Origin: Nitriliruptoraceae bacterium
GTDB lineage: Bacteria > Actinomycetota > Nitriliruptoria > Nitriliruptorales > Nitriliruptoraceae
Length of the DNA stretch: 9,188 nt
NCBI GenBank assembly: GCA_007118045.1
Contig: SKTG01000227.1
Location: 1-9,188, forward strand
Reading direction: 5' to 3'
Below are positions 6,247-9,188 of the stretch, piece by piece (positions within the stretch are counted from its first letter, which is position 1; the number at the start of each line of letters is the position of its first letter). A model generated the notes under the pieces. It ran no database searches. It was given only the letters and a program-made list of their open reading frames with translations, and was not told the DNA's origin. The position numbers were made by a program, and so were the translations under genes.

Positions 6247-7966
6247 AGCGCTGCTCGACCTCGAGTCGTCCGGTCCCGAAGCCGGGGTCGCCGCCGTCAC
6301 CGACGATCCAGCGCTCCAGAAGGAGTGGCTCGGTCCCAGTGCGTTGACGGACCTGCGACCGATGCAGGACGCCGGGACGATCCTCCCGGCGCTCGTACCG
6401 CACCCCACCCTGCTTTTCCGCACCGTCGACGAACACGCGCTCCGGCTCGTGCAGCGCCTGGATTGGGCCGCGGTCGAGCGGGGCCGCGTGCTGCTCCTCC
6501 GCGGGCTCGCGCGCCGCCCGCTGGTCATTGAAGTGCTCGAGGTCTTCGCCGCAGCTGGCTTGGAGCCGACCACGATCGATCGAAGAAGTCTGGGCAGCTT
6601 CGACGGCGTCGAGCTGCAGGTCGCTCGACCGTCCGGCCGTGGGTTGGACGGCCTCGTGTCCGCGCACCGCTTGGCGACGATGGGACGCGGCCTGCTCACC
6701 GCCCCGGTGCAGGCCCCACGCGTCGCCGTCCACGACGTCGACCCCGCCTGGGTGGAGGACCTCGACAGCGTCCACGCGATCGCCCCTGGATGGGCGAAGG
6801 ATCCCGCGCTGCTGCGCGAGGCCTCGCCGACCGTGGCGCTGCTCGGCCAGACGCACCTGGACGGCCCACTGAGCGACGCGCTGGAGGCGGTCCGGGCGTT
6901 CGGCGGCGCGGTCGTCAGTGACCGTCCTGCATCCGACGCTGTGCTCGGCCCCGATGCCACCCTGGAGGGCCTCCCGGTCCCTGTCCCCAACCGCGTCTTC
7001 GCCGCGCACCAGCTGTACGCGAGCCGGCACGGTGCCGGGCCCCGGGTGCCATCCTCTGCGGAGCTCGCCGCACCCGACCGGCTGCTGTCTCTGGCCGCAG
7101 CCGGCGTCCCGCTGGCGGGAGCGTCGGCGCTGGCCGCGCCGTCGAGCCTGCACGCGGAAGCGCTCGGCCCGGTCCTCCCGGGCGTACTCGCCCGTTCCCT
7201 CAACGAGCTCGAGCACCCGGCCGCGCGGGACATGCACCAGGTCCGGCTGCGGCGGGCGGCGTTCGACCTCGCCGGTACCCCCGCCGTGTGGTCCAGCATC
7301 GGCGAGCGGCTGGACCGGTCACTGGTGTCGCCACCGAGCGTGCTGGTCGTGGCGATCTCCTCCACGACGGAGGCGACGGAGCGACTGGTCGCCGACCACC
7401 GACGGCAGCGTCACCGTCCCCGCGACCTGCTGCTCGTGGGGCCAGCTCCCGACACGCTCGCAGCCCTACCGGCGACTGACGGGGAAGTGATCGTCGAGGC
7501 CGACGCCACGCTCGGCGACGTCCTGGCTTGCGCACGCCGGCTCGGAGCCGATCTCGTCACCCTCTTCGAGGAAGGGCACCGCTACGGCGCCGAGCACCTC
7601 GGTGACCTGGCGAGGGCCATGCGGCTGTCGGACGCGGACCTGCTGCTGCGGCCGAGGGAGTTCGTGATCGACTCAGTCGCGGGGACCGTCGGCCGGGTCG
7701 AGCTCAAGAGTGTGGAGCGCGGGACCCGCGAGCACGAGGTCGCCGCCGTCGCCGCGCGGACCGAGGACCTGGCCGTCCTCGACCAGACGAGCCCCGGTGC
7801 CGCGATGACGACACCGACGTTGGCGGCGGCGCTGCTCGAGCTCGGTGCCCGTGCCTACCTGACACACGGGTTCGGGCTGCTGTGCGACGGCCCGGTCCAG
7901 GGGGTCACGACGCCGATCGCAGACCACCTGCTGGCCGACCTCGAGCTCTCCGAGCTCCTTGCCTGA
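6236..7966 (+). CDS. Paralogue of the preceding glycosyltransferase with lost catalytic motif (pseudo-glycosyltransferase)
   Basis: This 576-residue protein aligns by eye with the protein of the gene before it across the C-terminal 300 residues. DRLLSLAAAGVPL (281-293) matches SRSVLQLAALGVPV; VRLRRAA (336-342) matches VGLRRAA; PSVLVVA (367-373) opens the family 2-like domain; ATLGDVLACARRLGADLVTL (424-443) matches PLGEVLNVATAAASGAVVVK; RYGAEHLGDLARAMRLSDA (449-467) matches LYGPSHVTDLLLALRFSGA; YLTHGFG (541-547) matches YQTHGFG. The partner's Asp run 419-422 is replaced by Glu445-Glu446-Gly447-His448, and the RHG..H tail is gone, so metal-dependent sugar transfer is unlikely unless EE substitutes. 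The N-terminal 270 residues are equally diverged and have no motif I can name. No signal peptide or membrane segment. It probably arose by duplication and now serves as a partner, scaffold or regulator of the active enzyme, or carries a new activity. Very close coupling to the active copy supports a complex (inference). Confidence 0.82.
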   Translation: MRPEALLDLESSGPEAGVAAVTDDPALQKEWLGPSALTDLRPMQDAGTILPALVPHPTLLFRTVDEHALRLVQRLDWAAVERGRVLLLRGLARRPLVIEVLEVFAAAGLEPTTIDRRSLGSFDGVELQVARPSGRGLDGLVSAHRLATMGRGLLTAPVQAPRVAVHDVDPAWVEDLDSVHAIAPGWAKDPALLREASPTVALLGQTHLDGPLSDALEAVRAFGGAVVSDRPASDAVLGPDATLEGLPVPVPNRVFAAHQLYASRHGAGPRVPSSAELAAPDRLLSLAAAGVPLAGASALAAPSSLHAEALGPVLPGVLARSLNELEHPAARDMHQVRLRRAAFDLAGTPAVWSSIGERLDRSLVSPPSVLVVAISSTTEATERLVADHRRQRHRPRDLLLVGPAPDTLAALPATDGEVIVEADATLGDVLACARRLGADLVTLFEEGHRYGAEHLGDLARAMRLSDADLLLRPREFVIDSVAGTVGRVELKSVERGTREHEVAAVAARTEDLAVLDQTSPGAAMTTPTLAAALLELGARAYLTHGFGLLCDGPVQGVTTPIADHLLADLELSELLA

Positions 7967-7992
7967 GCCCGACCACCTGCCTCGGTGAACCG

Positions 7993-8020
7993 TCCGACGC
8001 GAGCGCTCATGACGTGCGGA
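7993..8020. terminator. Weak hairpin between convergent genes
   Basis: TCCG-ACG (7993-7999) pairs with CGT-g-CGGA (8013-8020) with one bulged base, enclosing a 13-base loop that contains the self-complementary GAGCGCTC (8001-8008). It sits in the 54-base gap where two genes converge, so a bidirectional terminator is expected there. The stem is short and no T-run follows on either strand, so support is slight. Confidence 0.25.
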
Positions 8021-9178
8021 TCAACAGGCTCGTCGGAGCACCGATCGGAGACCCTCTGCATCGAACGCCACCGGGTTGTTGCCCAGCCGTTCGAGGTTGA
8101 CACCCTGGGCCAACGCATCGAGGTCGTCGGCGACCCCCAGTCGTTGCAGGCTCGGCTCGAGTCCCAGCCGATCCATCCACGCACGGAAGCGTTCCGCTGC
8201 CGAGGGTCCGTCCGTCGCCCCCAGGACGGTGACGATCTCTCGCATCACCTCGCCGTGGTCCTCGGCGGTCGTGCCCGGCTGCAGGTCGTCGGCGCCTGCC
8301 GCGGCGTGGACCTCGATGAACGGGCCCAGCGTGAGTGCCGCCGCGTGCCCGTGGCTGATCCCGTGTCGTTTGGTGAAGCCGTAGGAGAGCGCATGGGCGG
8401 CGGTCGTCCTGGAGATGTCGATGGCTCGACCGGCGAGGTGGCTGCCGAGGCAGACCGGCCCGGCGTTCTCCTCGGAGGGGTCGTGGACGAACGCGTCGAG
8501 GTCGTCGAGCAGCAGGCCGAGAGCGGCCCGGGCGAACCGGCGGCTGTCGTCGGTCGCTCCCGTTGCCCAGAGGCTCTCGATGGCCTGACACACGGCGTCG
8601 ATGCCGGAGGTGGCGCGCTGGTAGGACGACCCGCTGCGACTGAGCTGCGGGTCGAGCACGACCCGGTCCGGGCGCATCGCGGGCCCGGCGATGGAGTGCT
8701 TCTGCTGGCCGACGTAGACGACCGCGAAGTGGGTCGCCTCGCTCCCGGAGCCGCTGGTCGTCGGCACGAGCACGAGCTGCGGGCCTCGTGCTTCGATCCG
8801 CGTGCCCGCCTCGATGACCTCGCGGACGTCACCCTGCGTCGTGGCGTACGCGGCCAGCAGCTTGGCCATGTCCATCGCGCTGCCGCCACCCACGCCGAGG
8901 ATCAGGTCCGGCTCGAACCCGCGGAGCACGTCGAGCCCGTCGGCGAGGTCGTCCGCGTCCGTGTTGGGGCGGAAGTCGTCCCAGCGTCGCACCTCGCCCA
9001 GGTCCGCCAGCTGCGGCAGGATCACGGCGGCACCGGAGGCCTCGAACGAGCGTTTGCCGCAGACGAGCAGCGTGCGGCGCGCTCCCAACGCGGCAACGGT
9101 CGCGGGCAGCTCGGTCACGGCGCCCGCGCCGTAGGTGACGTTCGGGTCGAGGAAAGGGCGCACCTCGTCCAGGTTCAT
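8021..9178 (-). CDS. Iron-type alcohol dehydrogenase, probable phosphonoacetaldehyde reductase (PhpC-like)
   Basis: The 385-residue length is typical of group III iron-containing alcohol dehydrogenases, which reduce aldehydes with NAD(P)H. The nucleotide-binding GVGGGSAMDMAK is at 95-106, preceded by FEPDLIL; PTTSGSGSEAT (139-149) is the second family signature. Metal-ligand positions fall at the expected spacing: Asp194, then residue 198, His262 and His276. Residue 198 is Gln (SGIDAVCQAIESLW, 191-204) where most members have His. That CQAIESLW string, AHALSYGFTKRHGISHGHAA (261-280) and the ending VNLERLGNNPV (360-370) recall, from memory, the branch that reduces phosphonoacetaldehyde to 2-hydroxyethylphosphonate; other aldehydes remain possible. 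The start ATG sits in an ATGA, so an upstream gene beyond 9188 could end there with a 4-base overlap; only ten upstream bases are visible and no ribosome site is seen. It converges on the pseudo-glycosyltransferase gene. Cytoplasmic. Family certain, substrate tentative. Confidence 0.9.
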   Translation of the reverse strand: MNLDEVRPFLDPNVTYGAGAVTELPATVAALGARRTLLVCGKRSFEASGAAVILPQLADLGEVRRWDDFRPNTDADDLADGLDVLRGFEPDLILGVGGGSAMDMAKLLAAYATTQGDVREVIEAGTRIEARGPQLVLVPTTSGSGSEATHFAVVYVGQQKHSIAGPAMRPDRVVLDPQLSRSGSSYQRATSGIDAVCQAIESLWATGATDDSRRFARAALGLLLDDLDAFVHDPSEENAGPVCLGSHLAGRAIDISRTTAAHALSYGFTKRHGISHGHAAALTLGPFIEVHAAAGADDLQPGTTAEDHGEVMREIVTVLGATDGPSAAERFRAWMDRLGLEPSLQRLGVADDLDALAQGVNLERLGNNPVAFDAEGLRSVLRRAC

Positions 9179-9188
9179 CGGCGACCGA

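Noticed and set aside
5242..7365. Long minus-strand frame of 707 codons opposite the two plus-strand genes
   Set aside because: Its composition (Ser, Arg, Ala runs) is that of an antisense shadow in GC-rich DNA, and it spans the boundary of two well-supported genes.

Overview
The window is very GC-rich, with strongly G/C-biased third codon positions, dense genes and Shine-Dalgarno-like GGAG/GAGG starts. This suggests a high-GC actinomycete-type bacterium; the sequence does not allow a finer placement. No rRNA, tRNA, insertion sequence, integrase or CRISPR array was seen. The theme is cell-surface glycan assembly.

Layout from left to right: (1) the 5' end of a minus-strand gene leaving the window at base 1 (start near 83), followed by a palindrome-rich gap to 223. 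(2) A minus-strand 911-residue protein (224-2959) that joins an N-terminal family 2 glycosyltransferase, a repeat-encoded Ala/Pro/Ser/Thr linker, a helical TPR-like part, a beta-rich part and a C-terminal LicD-like transferase domain. (3) A 130-bp gap with a perfect 12-bp palindrome and a weak hairpin. (4) A minus-strand 484-residue protein of unknown function (3090-4544) with a possible degenerate GT-A-like middle and a C-terminal coiled coil. (5) A plus-strand 567-residue glycosyltransferase (4543-6246) whose ATG overlaps the ATG of the divergent gene 4 inside one CATG. (6) A plus-strand 576-residue protein (6236-7966), translationally coupled to gene 5, which reads as its paralogue but has lost the Asp-rich metal/nucleotide-sugar motif. 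(7) A 54-bp convergent gap. (8) A minus-strand iron-type alcohol dehydrogenase (8021-9178) that most resembles, from memory, the phosphonoacetaldehyde reductase (PhpC-like) branch.

Working model (inference): genes 2, 4, 5 and 6 build and decorate a surface polysaccharide. Gene 5 would be the active transferase and gene 6 a catalytically dead or re-purposed partner. If gene 8 is a phosphonoacetaldehyde reductase, a phosphonate pathway may continue beyond base 9188, and the LicD-like domain of gene 2 could transfer a phospho- or phosphonoalkyl group to the glycan. The decisive flanking genes (PEP mutase, phosphonopyruvate decarboxylase, a cytidylyltransferase) are not inside this window, so that link is unproven.
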